64,000 nucleotides of DNA from Phyllobacterium sp. YR531 (GTDB lineage: Bacteria; Pseudomonadota; Alphaproteobacteria; Rhizobiales; Rhizobiaceae): contig NZ_AKIZ01000015.1 of NCBI RefSeq assembly GCF_000282595.1, positions 124,001-188,000 on the forward strand, in the 5' to 3' direction. Numbering within the stretch: the first letter of the stretch is position 1; each line of letters opens with the position of its first letter. Of this stretch, positions 25,577 through 34,244 are shown piece after piece. Position numbers and translations under genes: made by a program. The notes under the pieces were generated by a model. It was not told the origin of the DNA, did no database searches, and saw only the letters and a list, made by a program, of their open reading frames with translations.

Positions 25577-25600
25577 ACAGTTCCGACGCTGGACGGAACT
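25577..25600. promoter_or_regulatory. Inverted repeat carrying two divergent GGAACT ECF -35 candidates
   Basis: CAGTTCC (25577-25583), 10-nt spacer, GGAACTG (25594-25600) is a perfect dyad. Each arm reads GGAACT outward, the usual -35 of ECF sigma factors: one toward DUF4394, one toward the sigma gene. If the rightward promoter is real, its start point falls near 25628, which would favour the 25659 start of the sigma gene. Confidence 0.5.
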
Positions 25601-25625
25601 GTTTAATTCATGGCAAGGATAGACG

Positions 25626-26228
25626 ATGGCCGGATCGGGCTTGAATTTGCGAGTAATCATGCGGGACAATGAAACGACTGGCATTGCGCAACCGGACCTT
25701 GCCGCTGCACTCATCCGGTGCACGAACGGTGATAAGCAGGCTTTACGTGCCATTTTCGAAGCAGAAGGCGGCAGGCTGATCGCAATTGCCCAAAGGATTG
25801 TGCGCCGCAGGGAACTTGCTGAAGAGGTGGTCCAGGACAGCTTCGTGCAAATCTGGACCAAATCTCATCAGTACGATACTTCGCGAGGCTCCGCACGGGG
25901 CTGGATATATGCCATTGTCCGCAACAAGGCGCTTAATACGATAAGGGCCAGCAGGCATGAAGACCTTACAGAGCCTGATATTCTGGTAACGCTGGCAGAT
26001 GCAAATACGGATGACGAAGTGGACCAGGCCTGGGCAGACCTGGGAGCCCAGAGCCGCCTGAGGCAATGTCTTGCAGCGCTAGAGGAAACCAAGCGGAAGC
26101 CGATTCTCATGGCATATATTTGCGGATATACCCACGGTGAAATTGCCGGGCGACTGCGTATTCCGCTCGGCACTGCCAAAGCATGGATACGAAGAGGGCT
26201 ATCAGCTTTGCGGGAGTGCATGGCATGA
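25626..26228 (+). CDS. ECF sigma factor, SigK/RpoE group
   Basis: 200 residues with region 2 (ALRAIFEAEGGRLIAIAQRI, then EEVVQDSFVQIW) and region 4 (ILMAYICGYTHGEIAGRL, then GTAKAWIRRGL). It directs RNA polymerase to a small regulon and is held by the anti-sigma factor encoded next, whose ATG overlaps its stop (ATGA). The 25626 start has AAGGA 6 nt upstream; an in-frame ATG at 25659 would remove 11 residues and fits the promoter candidate better. Confidence 0.92.
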   Translation: MAGSGLNLRVIMRDNETTGIAQPDLAAALIRCTNGDKQALRAIFEAEGGRLIAIAQRIVRRRELAEEVVQDSFVQIWTKSHQYDTSRGSARGWIYAIVRNKALNTIRASRHEDLTEPDILVTLADANTDDEVDQAWADLGAQSRLRQCLAALEETKRKPILMAYICGYTHGEIAGRLRIPLGTAKAWIRRGLSALRECMA

Positions 26229-26923
26229 GCAACGAAGCCCGTTCTATTGATGATCGTGCTGATGACTATGTTCTTGGCTTGCTGGAAGGCAGTGAGCTGG
26301 AAACGTTTGAGACTGCATTGATTACGGATGTGTCGATGCAAAATGCAGTGTCAGCGAGCCGTGAGCGCTTTCTCGAACTCGATATGACTGCAAAGCCGGT
26401 ACCGGCATCACAAGCTCTTTGGGATGGCATCGCAACACGGCTTGATAAGGTCGTGCGCGGACAGGAAGCTCCGCCGGTTGCAGCAAACAACAACGGGCTG
26501 TTCTGGCGCAGGCTTGCCCTTGCAGCCTCTGCAGCTTCAATTCTCTTGGCAATCGGGCTTGGCTGGAGTTTGCAGAATCGGCCCGACCCCTTGGTTATCG
26601 CCGTACTTCTCGACGAAAAGGGGCAGGCGCAGGCGCTGGTGGAAGATTTTGGAGATCGCAGCGCAAAGGTTACCCTTCTGACCGATTTCACAGTTCCCAA
26701 AGACAAGGTGATGCAGGTCTGGACCTTGCCGTCTCAGGAAATGGGGCCGGTGTCTTTGGGTCTTCTGTCGACATCAACCACCGCATTGCTTGACGGGCCT
26801 GAACTGCCAAAGCCTCGGCTCGATCAGCTATACGAAATTACGGTTGAACAGAGCGGCGGCTCGCCAACAGGTCGTCCGACAGGTCCTATCCTGGTTAAAG
26901 GCTTCTCGAAAGCAGCACATTGA
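26225..26923 (+). CDS. RskA-type anti-sigma factor
   Basis: 232 residues from the ATG at 26225. The N-terminal anti-sigma domain contains DDYVLGLLEGSELETFE, one membrane helix lies near residues 97-115 (LALAASAASILLAIGLG), and the periplasmic C-domain carries KDKVMQVWTLP and GPILVKGF of the RskA_C family. It is an inner-membrane protein that sequesters the partner sigma factor until an envelope signal triggers proteolysis. The classical zinc-binding HxxxCxxC is absent, as in many RskA proteins. Confidence 0.9.
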   Translation: MSNEARSIDDRADDYVLGLLEGSELETFETALITDVSMQNAVSASRERFLELDMTAKPVPASQALWDGIATRLDKVVRGQEAPPVAANNNGLFWRRLALAASAASILLAIGLGWSLQNRPDPLVIAVLLDEKGQAQALVEDFGDRSAKVTLLTDFTVPKDKVMQVWTLPSQEMGPVSLGLLSTSTTALLDGPELPKPRLDQLYEITVEQSGGSPTGRPTGPILVKGFSKAAH

Positions 26924-27057
26924 TACCATTGCCAACAAGGAATTGTTACGTCGAAATGGCGATGGCAATATACATCGAAGGGATTAGTTCGCGCGGTAAA
27001 GTATCAATAGAATTGTAATTAAACACCAGCACCATTCGACCGAATATCCAACGGGGA

Positions 27058-27393
27058 ATGATGATGATTACAGTATTGTTGCTTGGCGCGCTTGTATCTG
27101 TCGGGAGCATCGAAAAAGGTGATGCGATCGTTGCGGCGCAGATCGAACTGCTGAAACTTTCCTTTTTCTGCGACGATCCTCTGTATCGATCAAAGCGGAA
27201 CAGGGTGATCGAGACAATTGCGGAGCTGAAAGGCGTAACTTCATTCAGCGAGAAAACCGTCACCGCCTTGGACGATGCTTTGAAGAACAAGACCGTCAGG
27301 CTTGCCACGCCCATCAACCGGGGTGACTGCATGGCGCTGATCTCCGAGGCACAGGAAGCCGTGGACGCGCTTTACGGTCCAGCTGCAAAGTAG
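27058..27393 (+). CDS. Hypothetical exported or membrane-anchored protein
   Basis: 111 residues with a hydrophobic N-terminus (TVLLLGALVSVGSI), then a mixed helical domain with two cysteines (FFCDD and RGDCMAL). GGGG precedes a run of three ATG codons, so the true start may be 27061 or 27064. No recognised family. Not linked in operon with the sigma genes (134-nt gap) or the transporter downstream. Confidence 0.55.
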   Translation: MMMITVLLLGALVSVGSIEKGDAIVAAQIELLKLSFFCDDPLYRSKRNRVIETIAELKGVTSFSEKTVTALDDALKNKTVRLATPINRGDCMALISEAQEAVDALYGPAAK

Positions 27394-27638
27394 CGACGCT
27401 CTCCCGAGCCCAACCAAAAATGCAGGGCCAATGCGCTTCAAGGATCAAAACTTCTTGTCGCAGCATGGCAGCATTGGCTCGAACAGCGGTTGCAATCCAC
27501 TAGTAAATAATTTCTACTTATACGGGAGAAAATGGGAAACCATTCTACGAAACGCACGATCAAGATTGATAACATGAAAAATGATTATTTAAACCAGTAA
27601 GATACGACGAGATCTTACGCCAGCTTTTGGGAAATATC
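27394..27638. other. 245-nt promoter region of the OpuC-type operon
   Basis: AT-rich toward the right (27500-27600), with no open frame. Includes the 22-bp dyad at 27597-27618 immediately upstream of the binding-protein gene. No terminator for the preceding gene was found. Confidence 0.5.
27597..27618. promoter_or_regulatory. 22-bp dyad operator candidate before the OpuC-type operon
   Basis: GTAAGAT (27597-27603), 8-nt spacer, ATCTTAC (27612-27618) is a perfect inverted repeat 20 nt upstream of the first gene. Its spacing suits a dimeric regulator. No regulator gene is adjacent. Confidence 0.5.
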
Positions 27639-28520
27639 ATGATCTTGAAACGTATCGCCGCGCTTGGTCTTGGCGCACTTGTAACACTCGCTGGTGCGAG
27701 TGCCGGTTTTGCCCAAACGGTAAAGATCGGCAGCAAGAACTTCACTGAGCAGTTTGTCGTTGCGGAAATCTATGCGCAGGCTCTCGAGAAGGCCGGCGTC
27801 ACTGTTGAACGCCGTTTGAACCTTGGTGCGACGCTTATTGCGCACTCGGCTCTGACAAACGGTGAAATCGATCTTTATCCGGAATATACCGGTACGGCGC
27901 TGGCGTCCGTGGTCAAAGGTGACCTCTCTGGTTCTGCCGATAAAATCTACAAGGAAGTCAAGGATTTCTACGAGAAGAACCTGCAGCTGACCTTGCTTGA
28001 GCCAACAAAGATCAACAATGGCTATGCGATCATTACGCTTCCGGCAACAGCCGAGAAATACAAGCTCAAGACATTGACCGATCTTGGACCTGCTTCCAAA
28101 GAACTGTCCTTCGGTGCCGAAGGTGGTTTTGGCGAGCGCAAGGATGGATTGCCCGGCCTGAAGCAGACTTATGGCATTGAATTCAAGGATTTCCGTATTT
28201 TCGCCAAGCTTGGCATCCGTTACAGCGCGCTGACAAGCGGTAATATCGACGTGTCCTATGGTTTTAGCACGGATTGGCAGATTGCCGACAGTAAACTCGT
28301 CGTGCTTGATGACGACAAGCATCTTTTCCCACCCTATTACCTTGTGCCTGTAGTTCGTCAGGATACGCTTGCGAAGAACCCGAAGATTGCTGAAGTGCTC
28401 AACAAGATCAGCCCATTGCTGAACAATGAAAATATGCGAGATCTGAACGCTGCCGTTGAGCGGGATAAAAAGGAACCAAAGGAAGTCGCTGAAGAATTCC
28501 TGAAAGCCAACAATATCTAA
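27639..28520 (+). CDS. Quaternary-amine ABC importer, substrate-binding protein (OpuC/OsmF type)
   Basis: 293 residues from the ATG at 27639 with a Sec signal peptide (ASAGFA-Q, near residue 25). The mature start VKIGSKNFTEQFVVAEIY and GEIDLYPEYTGTAL are the signature of OpuAC/OsmF-type binding proteins, which bind trimethylammonium compounds such as glycine betaine, choline, carnitine or ergothioneine. First gene of an eight-gene operon. The ligand is not readable, but the catabolic genes downstream suggest a nitrogenous betaine that is degraded, not an osmoprotectant kept intact. Confidence 0.92.
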   Translation: MILKRIAALGLGALVTLAGASAGFAQTVKIGSKNFTEQFVVAEIYAQALEKAGVTVERRLNLGATLIAHSALTNGEIDLYPEYTGTALASVVKGDLSGSADKIYKEVKDFYEKNLQLTLLEPTKINNGYAIITLPATAEKYKLKTLTDLGPASKELSFGAEGGFGERKDGLPGLKQTYGIEFKDFRIFAKLGIRYSALTSGNIDVSYGFSTDWQIADSKLVVLDDDKHLFPPYYLVPVVRQDTLAKNPKIAEVLNKISPLLNNENMRDLNAAVERDKKEPKEVAEEFLKANNI

Positions 28521-28568
28521 GGGTTTCTAGCGGAACCAAAAGTTCCACTGACCATTCGATAAGAACCG

Positions 28569-28590
28569 GCGGAGATGATTGCATCTCCGC
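28569..28590 (+). promoter_or_regulatory. Intercistronic hairpin between binding protein and permease
   Basis: GCGGAGATG (28569-28577), loop ATTG, CATCTCCGC (28582-28590): a perfect 9-bp stem. No T-run follows, so it may stabilise the upstream message and keep the binding protein more abundant than the pore proteins. Confidence 0.6.
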
Positions 28591-28626
28591 TGTTTCATTA
28601 CAGAACCGGCGATACAGGACATTCCT

Positions 28627-29244
28627 TTGAATTGGGCTCCCAAAAATATCCCTGAAATACTGGCCGCAACATGGCAGCACCTGTTTCTGTCGGTCACTTC
28701 GGTGTTGATAGGGCTGGTAATTGCACTGGTGCTCGGCATCATCTGCGCCCGCCGCCAGAAGCTTTACGCTTTCGTGCTGACAATAACCGGCATAATCTTT
28801 GTCATCCCCAGCCTGGCATTATTTGCCTTGCTTATTCCGTGGCTCGGGCTTGGTACCAAACCTGCGCTTGTCGGCTTGTCTTCTTATTGTCTGCTCATCC
28901 TGTTGCGCAATGTCGTGACGGGGTTGCGTGGCGTTCCGGCCGATGTGCTGGATGCAGCGGATGGAATGGGCTACAGCGCCTGGCAAAGGCTGGTCCGTAT
29001 TGAATTACCCCTGGCAATGCCGCTTATTCTTTCCGGCATTCGAATTGCGCTCGTCACAGTAATCGGCATTGCAACGGTTGCTGCCTTCATTGATGGCGGC
29101 GGTCTGGGAACGATCATCCTGACCGGGATTGATCAGGAATATACCGAGAAGATTCTCGTTGGCGGCATATTGACGGCGCTCATGGCGACATTTTTCGATG
29201 TCGTTCTAAGCCAGGCTGAAAAACTGATGGCGAGGGGGCGGTGA
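28627..29244 (+). CDS. Quaternary-amine ABC importer, permease 1
   Basis: 205 residues with about five membrane helices and the binding-protein-dependent transport motif ADVLDAADGMGYSAWQRLVRIELPLA (landmark: DAADGMGYSAWQRL). No ATG exists near the start. The TTG at 28627 (CAGGAC 5-6 nt upstream) gives the family-like opening LNWAPKNIPEILAATW; a TTG at 28579 lies inside the intercistronic hairpin and is less likely. Forms the pore with permease 2. Confidence 0.9.
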   Translation: MNWAPKNIPEILAATWQHLFLSVTSVLIGLVIALVLGIICARRQKLYAFVLTITGIIFVIPSLALFALLIPWLGLGTKPALVGLSSYCLLILLRNVVTGLRGVPADVLDAADGMGYSAWQRLVRIELPLAMPLILSGIRIALVTVIGIATVAAFIDGGGLGTIILTGIDQEYTEKILVGGILTALMATFFDVVLSQAEKLMARGR

Positions 29245-29248
29245 CATC

Positions 29249-29890
29249 ATGTTAAGCACAGCCTTCACCTGGATTATTGAACATCAGCCCGAATTCTATC
29301 AGGCATTGGGTCGGCATCTCGTCATGTCGGGTGTTTCCCTTGCAATTGCACTTGCGATTGGATTGCCGCTGGCGATCCTGATCATCAATCGAAGCAATCT
29401 TGCCTTCACCGTTATCAATACGGTCAATGCGTTGCGAACGGTTCCGAGCCTCGCCATTCTGGCCATCATGATGCCTTTACTGGGTATCGGCCTCTGGCCT
29501 TCCATCGTTGCACTTACTGTTCTGGCTCTCCCGCCAATCCTGCTCAATGCCTTTATCGGTCTGCGCGACGTTGACGCGGACGCTGTTGAAGCGGCAATCG
29601 GGATGGGCATGAGCCGCGGGCAGGTATTGCGCAAAATCCGCATTCCGCTGGCTGCACCCGCCATGTTTGCCGGAGCACGCACAGCTGCCGTTCAGGTGCT
29701 TGCAGGCGCGACCTTGGCACCTTTCATTGGCGGCGGCGGGCTTGGCGATTTCATCGCGGTTGGCATCAGCATGATGGATATGTCACGCCTGCTTGTTGGC
29801 GCAATTCCAATCGCACTTCTGGCGCTGGGGACTGAATTCATCCTTGGCCTTGCCGAAAAAGTCTTCTTTTCAGAAAGATCTGCCGCATGA
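29249..29890 (+). CDS. Quaternary-amine ABC importer, permease 2
   Basis: 213 residues, five to six helices, with the coupling motif DAVEAAIGMGMSRGQVLRKI and the late LAPFIGGGGLGDFI typical of OpuCB/OpuCD-type permeases. GGGGCGG precedes the ATG, which lies 4 nt after the stop of permease 1. Overlaps the ATPase gene by 4 nt. Confidence 0.92.
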   Translation: MLSTAFTWIIEHQPEFYQALGRHLVMSGVSLAIALAIGLPLAILIINRSNLAFTVINTVNALRTVPSLAILAIMMPLLGIGLWPSIVALTVLALPPILLNAFIGLRDVDADAVEAAIGMGMSRGQVLRKIRIPLAAPAMFAGARTAAVQVLAGATLAPFIGGGGLGDFIAVGISMMDMSRLLVGAIPIALLALGTEFILGLAEKVFFSERSAA

Positions 29891-30819
29891 TCAATATGGA
29901 ACATGTCACGAAACGCTATACTGACGGCGGGCCTGCTTCGGTTGACGATCTGTCCATTGTCATACCCGAAGGAACCACGACAGCGCTCATTGGCCCATCA
30001 GGTTGCGGCAAGACCACGACAATGAGGATGATCAATCGTCTTATTGATCCCAGTGAAGGCAAGATCATCGTCAATGGCGAAGATGTGACCAAGGTCGATC
30101 CTGTGCAACTGCGCCGTCATATCGGGTATGTAATCCAGCAGGTCGGCCTGTTTCCGCACATGACCATAGCGCAGAATATTGCGGCGGTACCAAAACTCCT
30201 CGGCTGGGATGATGCGAAGATCAGGAGCCGGACGGAAGAACTGCTGCATCTGGTTGGTCTTGATCCCAAGGAAATGCTCAAGCGATACCCGCGCCAATTA
30301 TCGGGTGGACAACGGCAGCGTATTGGTGTTGCCCGCGCGTTGGCAGCTGACCCACCCGTGTTGCTGATGGACGAGCCCTTCGGAGCGATTGATCCGATCG
30401 CGCGCACAAGGCTGCAGGCCGAGTTCCGCCAGATATTGCAACGAGTAAAAAAGACGGTCGTACTGGTGACACATGACCTTGACGAAGCGATCAGGCTTGG
30501 CGATCGCATTGCTATTATGAAAGACGGCAAGATCATTCAATATGATACGCCAGACACAGTGCTGTCGCATCCGGCAGACGCTTTTGTCGAAAACTTCGTC
30601 GGTATAGACAGGGCGATCAAACGTCTTAGCCTGTTTACTGTCGGTGATGCCATGAATGGTGACGCACCAGCAAAGAATGCAAGCACAGTCGGGCAAACGA
30701 GTAATCTGCGCGATGCGCTGGCGCTGATGGTTGCCGCCAACAGCGACGTTCTTGCGGTGGTCGACCAGCATGGCACGGTGACGGGCAAGCTAACCCGTGA
30801 CGCCATTTTTTCGGTTTGA
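29887..30819 (+). CDS. Quaternary-amine ABC importer, ATPase (OpuCA/OsmV-like)
   Basis: 310 residues: Walker A GPSGCGKTT near residue 38, Q-loop, signature LSGGQRQRIGVARAL, Walker B VLLMDEPFGAID, then one C-terminal CBS-like domain (about residues 245-310, ending GTVTGKLTRDAIF). OpuCA proteins often have two CBS domains that sense ionic strength; a single short one here suggests weaker or absent osmotic control. The ATG overlaps the permease stop (ATGA). LLM gene 1 follows after 16 nt. Confidence 0.92.
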   Translation: MINMEHVTKRYTDGGPASVDDLSIVIPEGTTTALIGPSGCGKTTTMRMINRLIDPSEGKIIVNGEDVTKVDPVQLRRHIGYVIQQVGLFPHMTIAQNIAAVPKLLGWDDAKIRSRTEELLHLVGLDPKEMLKRYPRQLSGGQRQRIGVARALAADPPVLLMDEPFGAIDPIARTRLQAEFRQILQRVKKTVVLVTHDLDEAIRLGDRIAIMKDGKIIQYDTPDTVLSHPADAFVENFVGIDRAIKRLSLFTVGDAMNGDAPAKNASTVGQTSNLRDALALMVAANSDVLAVVDQHGTVTGKLTRDAIFSV

Positions 30820-30835
30820 TTCTCAAGGAAATGCA

Positions 30836-31906
30836 ATGATGCATCTTGGAATATCCATTACGCCATTCGGGCATCATCCCGGTGCTTGGCAAAAAAATGG
30901 ATCATCAAATTCGCTTCAGTTAAACCGGATTTCCCAGCAGGTAAAACAGGCGCAGGATGCAAAATTTGATTTTGCCCTTTTCGCAGACAATTCCGGAATC
31001 CGCCCTGTGGGAAATCTGACCACACAAGTGCCTTTCGAGCCAACGACTCTGATATCCGCACTGGCAACAGTGGCACATGAGATCGGATTGATCGCCAGCG
31101 CGGCAATCGACCAACACGAACCCTATAATCTCGCCCGCCGTTTTGCCTCGCTTGATACGATCAGTCACGGCCGGGCAGGGTGGAATCTGATTGCGTCCGC
31201 CTCTGTGCCAAAATCTGCCGAATATATCGATGTCGTCAGCGGATTGTGGGATAGCTGGGAGGATGATGCCTTCATATATGACAAGGCGAAGGGCCGTCTC
31301 TTTCTACCTGAGAAAATGCACGTCCTTGATCACGCGGGCGAAAACTTCACGGTTCGCGGGCCGCTCAATGTCAATCGATCCGAGCAAGGAAAACCCGTTA
31401 TTGCCACTTTGCTGCAGTCGCAGACACTGGAAATTGCAGCGCAAAAGGCTGAGGTTATTTTCATAGACGTGACCACGTCAGAGGAGCTGAAATCCAACCT
31501 GTCAGATTTGCAGCGGGCTTTTGATCGCAATGGTCGTAATCGACGTAATGTAAGGATTCTCGCGAATGTCGTACCTTACGTTAGCACGTCTGAAGCCGAC
31601 GCTAATAAACTTCGACAGGAGCTTGATGGTCTGGCAAGCAATGTCAGTCTCTCGGGCATCGAATTAATCGGTACAGCACAGACTATTGCTGACCATTTGG
31701 AAGAGTTGGCCGAACGGGTTGACGGCTTTACCATACTGCCTGCAATAGTGTCCGATGAGCGCGAGACGTTCGTTGAAAGTGTCATTCCGGAATTGCGCAA
31801 TCGCGGTCTGTTTCGCGACGATTACACGGGAAAAACCTTGCGGGATCATCTTGGTTTGCCAAGGCCGGCCCATCCGGCTGCCATTGCCCCGGAGCATTCA
31901 CTATGA
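30836..31906 (+). CDS. LLM-class flavin monooxygenase 1 (NtaA/SnaA/SoxA group, short)
   Basis: 356 residues from the ATG at 30836 (AAGGAA 6 nt upstream). The landmarks LASLDTISHGRAGWN (written RFASLDTISHGRAGWN) and the C-terminal FVESVIPELRNRGLF place it in the FMNH2-dependent monooxygenase group with nitrilotriacetate, EDTA and sulfone monooxygenases. It is about 80 residues shorter than its downstream partner and usual family members, mainly in the middle insertion, so the pair may have distinct substrates or form a heteromer. FMNH2 must come from a separate reductase. Confidence 0.88.
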   Translation: MMHLGISITPFGHHPGAWQKNGSSNSLQLNRISQQVKQAQDAKFDFALFADNSGIRPVGNLTTQVPFEPTTLISALATVAHEIGLIASAAIDQHEPYNLARRFASLDTISHGRAGWNLIASASVPKSAEYIDVVSGLWDSWEDDAFIYDKAKGRLFLPEKMHVLDHAGENFTVRGPLNVNRSEQGKPVIATLLQSQTLEIAAQKAEVIFIDVTTSEELKSNLSDLQRAFDRNGRNRRNVRILANVVPYVSTSEADANKLRQELDGLASNVSLSGIELIGTAQTIADHLEELAERVDGFTILPAIVSDERETFVESVIPELRNRGLFRDDYTGKTLRDHLGLPRPAHPAAIAPEHSL

Positions 31907-33228
31907 CCCCCAGAAACTCAGGCCAGATGAAACTGGGTGCCTTCCTTATGGCTGGCGGACACCACATCGCAGCTTGGCGGCATCCTGATGCTATTGCCGA
32001 TGCCGGTGTAAATATTGACCACTTCATCGAACTGACGCGCATGGCTGAAGCAGCAAAGTTTGACATGGTGTTTGTCGAGGACGCAGCAGCAATTCGCGAG
32101 CGCGACCCCAACCTTGCCAGTCAGGCGGCACGGTCGACAATGTTTGAACCGCTGTCTCTTCTGGCTGCACTCGCGGTGAATACATCGCATATCGGGCTGG
32201 TTGCCACGGCATCGACCACCTATAATGAACCCTATGGTCTGGCGCGGGCATTTGCCTCGCTGGATCAATTGAGCGGCGGGCGATCAGGCTGGAACCTCGT
32301 GACATCTGCCAGCGAACTCGAGGCCGAGAACTTTGTTTCCAGCGGATTGAGGCCGCACGCTCAACGCTATGAGCGCGCTGAAGAGTTTGCCGGTGCAGCG
32401 GTGGCCTTGTGGGATAGCGTGGATGAAGGCGCTTATCGTCTAAGTGATGGTGTTTATGCTGATCCGGACAAATTGCATCCGGTGGATCATAACGGCAAAC
32501 ATTTCACTGTAAGCGGCATACTCGACAGTCCGCGTTCGCCGCAGGGCCGTCCAGTGATGGTGCAGGCCGGGGCTTCTGACGCGGGCAAAAATTTGGCTGC
32601 CCGGACGGCTGATGTGGTTTTTACCGCCGCGCAAACTATCGAGGAAGCACAGGCTTATTATTCAGACCTGAAATCGCGGATGGTGGCGTTTGGGCGGCAG
32701 ACGGATGATCTGAAAATACTCCCGGGGGTCTCGCCGATTGTCGCCAATAGCGAAAGCGAGGCGAGGGCCAAGTATGAAGCGTTGCAGGACCTGATCCCCG
32801 ACGAGGTTGGTGTTGCACTTCTTGCCAGTTATTTGAGCATTAAAGACCTTTCGCAATACCCGCTTGATGGCCCTTTACCTGACATGCCTCCGACAGACGG
32901 TATTCAAAGCCGCCAGCAATTGATTATCGATCAGGCACGGCGGGAAAATCTGAATATCAGGCAATCAGCCCGCAAATTTGCCGGTGCACGTGGACACTGG
33001 CAATTGATCGGAACACCCAAGCAGATTGCGGATGAGCTGGAAGAGCGTTTCCGTGCCAAAGCTGCAGATGGATTCAACATCATGGCCCCATATTTTCCCG
33101 GCGCGCTGAAGGATTTTATCGAATTGGTTATGCCTGAACTTCGCCGCCGTGGTCTCTTCCGTGAAGAATACGAAGGCAAAACACTGCGTGAAAATCTGGG
33201 CATCAGAATTCCGGAGCGCGCCGCATGA
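31903..33228 (+). CDS. LLM-class flavin monooxygenase 2 (NtaA/SnaA/SoxA group)
   Basis: 441 residues, full family length. Opens MKLGAFLMAGGHHIAAWR, with FASLDQLSGGRSGWNLVTS in the flavin-binding region and PGALKDFIELVMPELRRRGLF at the C-terminus (landmarks: SGGRSGWNLVTS, VMPELRRRGLF). Family members oxidise C-N or C-S bonds of small acids using FMNH2 and O2. The ATG overlaps the stop of LLM 1 by 4 nt, and the OCD gene overlaps it in turn. Confidence 0.92.
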   Translation: MTPRNSGQMKLGAFLMAGGHHIAAWRHPDAIADAGVNIDHFIELTRMAEAAKFDMVFVEDAAAIRERDPNLASQAARSTMFEPLSLLAALAVNTSHIGLVATASTTYNEPYGLARAFASLDQLSGGRSGWNLVTSASELEAENFVSSGLRPHAQRYERAEEFAGAAVALWDSVDEGAYRLSDGVYADPDKLHPVDHNGKHFTVSGILDSPRSPQGRPVMVQAGASDAGKNLAARTADVVFTAAQTIEEAQAYYSDLKSRMVAFGRQTDDLKILPGVSPIVANSESEARAKYEALQDLIPDEVGVALLASYLSIKDLSQYPLDGPLPDMPPTDGIQSRQQLIIDQARRENLNIRQSARKFAGARGHWQLIGTPKQIADELEERFRAKAADGFNIMAPYFPGALKDFIELVMPELRRRGLFREEYEGKTLRENLGIRIPERAA

Positions 33229-34244
33229 GCAAAGAAAACAACATGAAACCCGTTTATATTGACTATTTGAACGCATTCGATATCGAAGCGCTGGCGTTGA
33301 CCGATGCGGAAGTTCTTAGTGCCATCGAGAAGTCGCTTGCCGCACAAGGTAACAACCAGACCGTAATCGAGCCCCGCGTACATCTTGAACCCGATGCAAG
33401 TTTTAATGGTCATTTCAATGTGTTGCGCGGGTATGTTGCGCCATTGGATTTGGCTGGCGTCAAGATTGTTGGCGATTTTGTCGACAACTACAAACAGAAC
33501 TATCCGTCCGAATTCGGCGTGCTGAACCTGTTTGACCCACGCACCGGCGTTCCGCGTGCGATCATTGATGCCACGGCCATTACGGATATGCGGACAGGTG
33601 CAATCACAGCCTTGGGCGCAAAGCATCTGGCGCGAAAGAACTCAAAAATACTCGGCCATATCGGCGCGCGTGGCACTGCGTACTGGAATGTGCGGCTGCT
33701 TAATCATCTTTATGATTTCGACGAGATCAGAGTGCATTCCCGCCGCCCCGAAAGCCGCGAAGCTTTTGCCGAAAAACTGTCAAATGATCTGGGTAAAAAG
33801 ATCATCGTCACCGATGATTGGCGCAGTTGCATTGAAGGTGCCGACATCGTTGTTGAAGCATCGCGATTGCCGTCACCTGAGCCGATGTTGAAAACCGCGT
33901 GGATCAAGCCGGGAGCTTTTGTCGTGCCTTATGGCACAATGAGTGCCGTTGAATTGTCTTTGACTGACATCATGGACAAACTGGTCGTGGATGATTGGGG
34001 GCAATGCAAGGGCGGCAAGTTCGGTTCGCTCCGCGCGCACGTGGAAGCCGGAAAGCTCTCCGAACAGACACTCCATGCGGAACTGGGCCAGATCGTTGCC
34101 GGGCACAAGTCTGGCCGAGAGAGCGATAACGAAACCATCCTTTTCTGGCACCGTGGCTTGTCATTGAGCGACATTGCGCTCGGCTATGCCATGCTTGAGA
34201 AAGCCAAAGCAGCCAATATCGGCCAGCGATTGCGGTTTGCATGA
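33225..34244 (+). CDS. Ornithine cyclodeaminase / mu-crystallin family protein
   Basis: 339 residues. NAD(P)-binding Rossmann part with HIGARGTAYWNVRLL near residue 143, DATAITDMRTGA before it and SRRPESREAFAEKL after it, as in OCD/mu-crystallin enzymes, which interconvert cyclic imines, amino acids and keto acids. The canonical GxGxQA is changed to GARGTAY, so cofactor use may differ. The ATG overlaps the LLM 2 stop; an in-frame ATG at 33243 is an alternative. In context it may process an imine or amino acid released by the lyase or monooxygenases. Confidence 0.88.
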   Translation: MSKENNMKPVYIDYLNAFDIEALALTDAEVLSAIEKSLAAQGNNQTVIEPRVHLEPDASFNGHFNVLRGYVAPLDLAGVKIVGDFVDNYKQNYPSEFGVLNLFDPRTGVPRAIIDATAITDMRTGAITALGAKHLARKNSKILGHIGARGTAYWNVRLLNHLYDFDEIRVHSRRPESREAFAEKLSNDLGKKIIVTDDWRSCIEGADIVVEASRLPSPEPMLKTAWIKPGAFVVPYGTMSAVELSLTDIMDKLVVDDWGQCKGGKFGSLRAHVEAGKLSEQTLHAELGQIVAGHKSGRESDNETILFWHRGLSLSDIALGYAMLEKAKAANIGQRLRFA

